64,000 bases of DNA from NCBI RefSeq assembly GCF_014486675.1, contig NZ_JACTAC010000006.1, positions 1 to 64,000 of the forward strand, read 5' to 3'. Position 1 is the first letter of the stretch. Every line of letters begins with the position of its first letter. The notes beneath the pieces were generated by a model that did not search any database, had not been told where the DNA came from, and saw nothing but the letters and a program-made list of their open reading frames with translations. Shown here in pieces: positions 63,134 through 64,000 of this stretch. The DNA comes from Flavobacterium macrobrachii (GTDB lineage Bacteria; Bacteroidota; Bacteroidia; Flavobacteriales; Flavobacteriaceae). A program made the translations under genes and the position numbers.

Positions 63134-64000
63134 ATGTCAAAACCAACCTTTCTTTTTCAATTAGCACAAGAGGTTTTAAAAAACTATTCCGAAAAACTTT
63201 CGGAGGTAACTATCATTTTACCAAACAAAAGAGCCAAAGTCTTTTTATTGGATGAATTGAAAAAACAAGTTTCAACCAACGTTTTTGCTCCAGAAATTAT
63301 AAGCATTGAAGAATTTGTTCAAGATATTGCAGGAATTCGGAGTATTGACTCAGTGGAAGTATTATTTGAATTCTATGAAGTTTATCTTTCCATTACAGAA
63401 AAAAACAAGCAAGAACCTTTTGAAACTTTTGCCAACTGGGCAAAAACACTTTTACAAGATTTTAATGAAATCGATAGGTATTTACTCGAACCTAATAAAA
63501 TTTTGAAATATCTTGAAAACATCAAAGAAATCGAACATTGGTCGGTTGACATTAATAAAAGAACTGAACTGATTGACAATTATCTAGCCTTTTGGAAAAA
63601 ATTACCCGAATATTACCATTCACTTTATATCTATTTGTCAAATAAAGGAATTGGTTACCAAGGATTAATTTATCGTGAAGCAGTTGAAAATCTCAATCAT
63701 TTCTCTGAAAAAAATTCTAACCACTTTATTTTCGCTGGTTTTAATGCACTCAATCAAGCCGAAGAAAAGATTATTCAACATTTGCTCGCTTTAGGAAAAG
63801 CCAAAATTTATTGGGATATCGACGAAACTTTGCTTCACGACACATTTCATGATGCAGGTTTATTTCAAAGACGTTTTAAATCGAGTTGGAGTTACTATAA
63901 AACCAATCCGTATGAATGGATTTCTAATGAGTATTCAGCAGAAAAAAACATCCAAGTCATTGGAACTTCAAAATCGATCGGTCAAGCAAAAATTGCTGGC
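63134..64000 (+). CDS. AddB-like PD-(D/E)xK nuclease, 5' part
   Basis: The reading frame is open from the ATG at 63134 to the window end (289 codons, no stop). The start MSKPTFLFQLAQEVL and VTIILPNKRAKVFLLDELKK resemble the N-terminus of Bacteroidota AddB-type exonuclease subunits, with an early PNKRAKVFL helicase-like element and ISIEEFVQDIAGI. HFIFAGFNALNQAEEKIIQH is the typical UvrD-like (inactive helicase) stretch. The C-terminal nuclease and iron-sulfur cysteines lie outside the window. It belongs functionally with the AddA-like gene at 57199. Confidence 0.85.
   Translation, partial: MSKPTFLFQLAQEVLKNYSEKLSEVTIILPNKRAKVFLLDELKKQVSTNVFAPEIISIEEFVQDIAGIRSIDSVEVLFEFYEVYLSITEKNKQEPFETFANWAKTLLQDFNEIDRYLLEPNKILKYLENIKEIEHWSVDINKRTELIDNYLAFWKKLPEYYHSLYIYLSNKGIGYQGLIYREAVENLNHFSEKNSNHFIFAGFNALNQAEEKIIQHLLALGKAKIYWDIDETLLHDTFHDAGLFQRRFKSSWSYYKTNPYEWISNEYSAEKNIQVIGTSKSIGQAKIAG

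Overview
The window looks like a chromosomal segment of a Flavobacterium-type bacterium (Bacteroidota, Flavobacteriaceae). The evidence is the AT-rich sequence, the weak or absent Shine-Dalgarno sites, and about twenty matches to the Bacteroidota promoter -7 box TAnnTTTG, most placed 17-35 bp before a gene. Gene content agrees: type IX secretion proteins (PorZ, a protein with a C-terminal sorting domain), an IPExxxVDY protein, a P60-like OmpA porin, a long PurF-like amidotransferase, and the gene order acpP-fabF-rnc-IPExxxVDY-pyk. I see no tRNA, rRNA, CRISPR array, prophage or transposase.

Layout. 1-12.1 kb: hflX, an outer-membrane-type protein, gdhA, porZ-recO, ileS, a DksA-like gene, lspA and 5-formyl-THF cyclo-ligase. 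12.3-20.7 kb: uvrC, a patatin/beta-barrel protein whose start region is built from repeats, an amino acid permease, and the tyrosine catabolism pair hmgA-hppD. 20.8-25.5 kb: a candidate small RNA, then a TPR-CHAT (caspase-like) exported protease convergent with a two-gene operon encoding an ECF-type sigma factor and a membrane TPR protein that looks like an anti-sigma factor. 25.6-31.6 kb: seven consecutive genes for exported proteins, mostly of unknown function. 31.7-38.7 kb: a T9SS cargo protein, DUF3108 protein, tryptophan 2,3-dioxygenase, M23 peptidase, pgi and a small membrane protein. 38.7-45.9 kb: RlpA, CYTH protein, Gcr-like membrane protein with dinB, PAS protein, Bax-inhibitor-1 protein and pyruvate kinase. 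45.9-52.2 kb: IPExxxVDY, rnc, fabF, acpP, and divergently purN, an exported protein and rnhA, then recX and a PfkB-family sugar kinase. 52.3-64 kb: PurF-like amidotransferase, twin small-RNA loci, sod, an MFS transporter, a GNAT acetyltransferase, an AddA/RecB-like helicase-nuclease, kbl, the P60-like OmpA porin and the 5' part of an AddB-like nuclease that runs off the window.

Two items stand out. First, at 54283-54562 two adjacent short transcription units each carry their own TAnnTTTG promoter, an identical 32-nt core, the same 5' hairpin and their own terminator: a duplicated small RNA family. Second, the exported TPR-CHAT protein faces a sigma factor/membrane TPR pair whose sensor domain is predicted to lie in the same compartment, which suggests proteolytic signalling. 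Several dispersed repeats (hairpin elements, heptamer and octamer arrays) sit between genes, and one pair has reshaped the 5' end of the patatin gene.

The two gaps longer than 300 bases are 20734-21153 (candidate small RNA, then about 180 bp with no clear signal) and 54205-54625 (twin small RNAs and the sod terminator).
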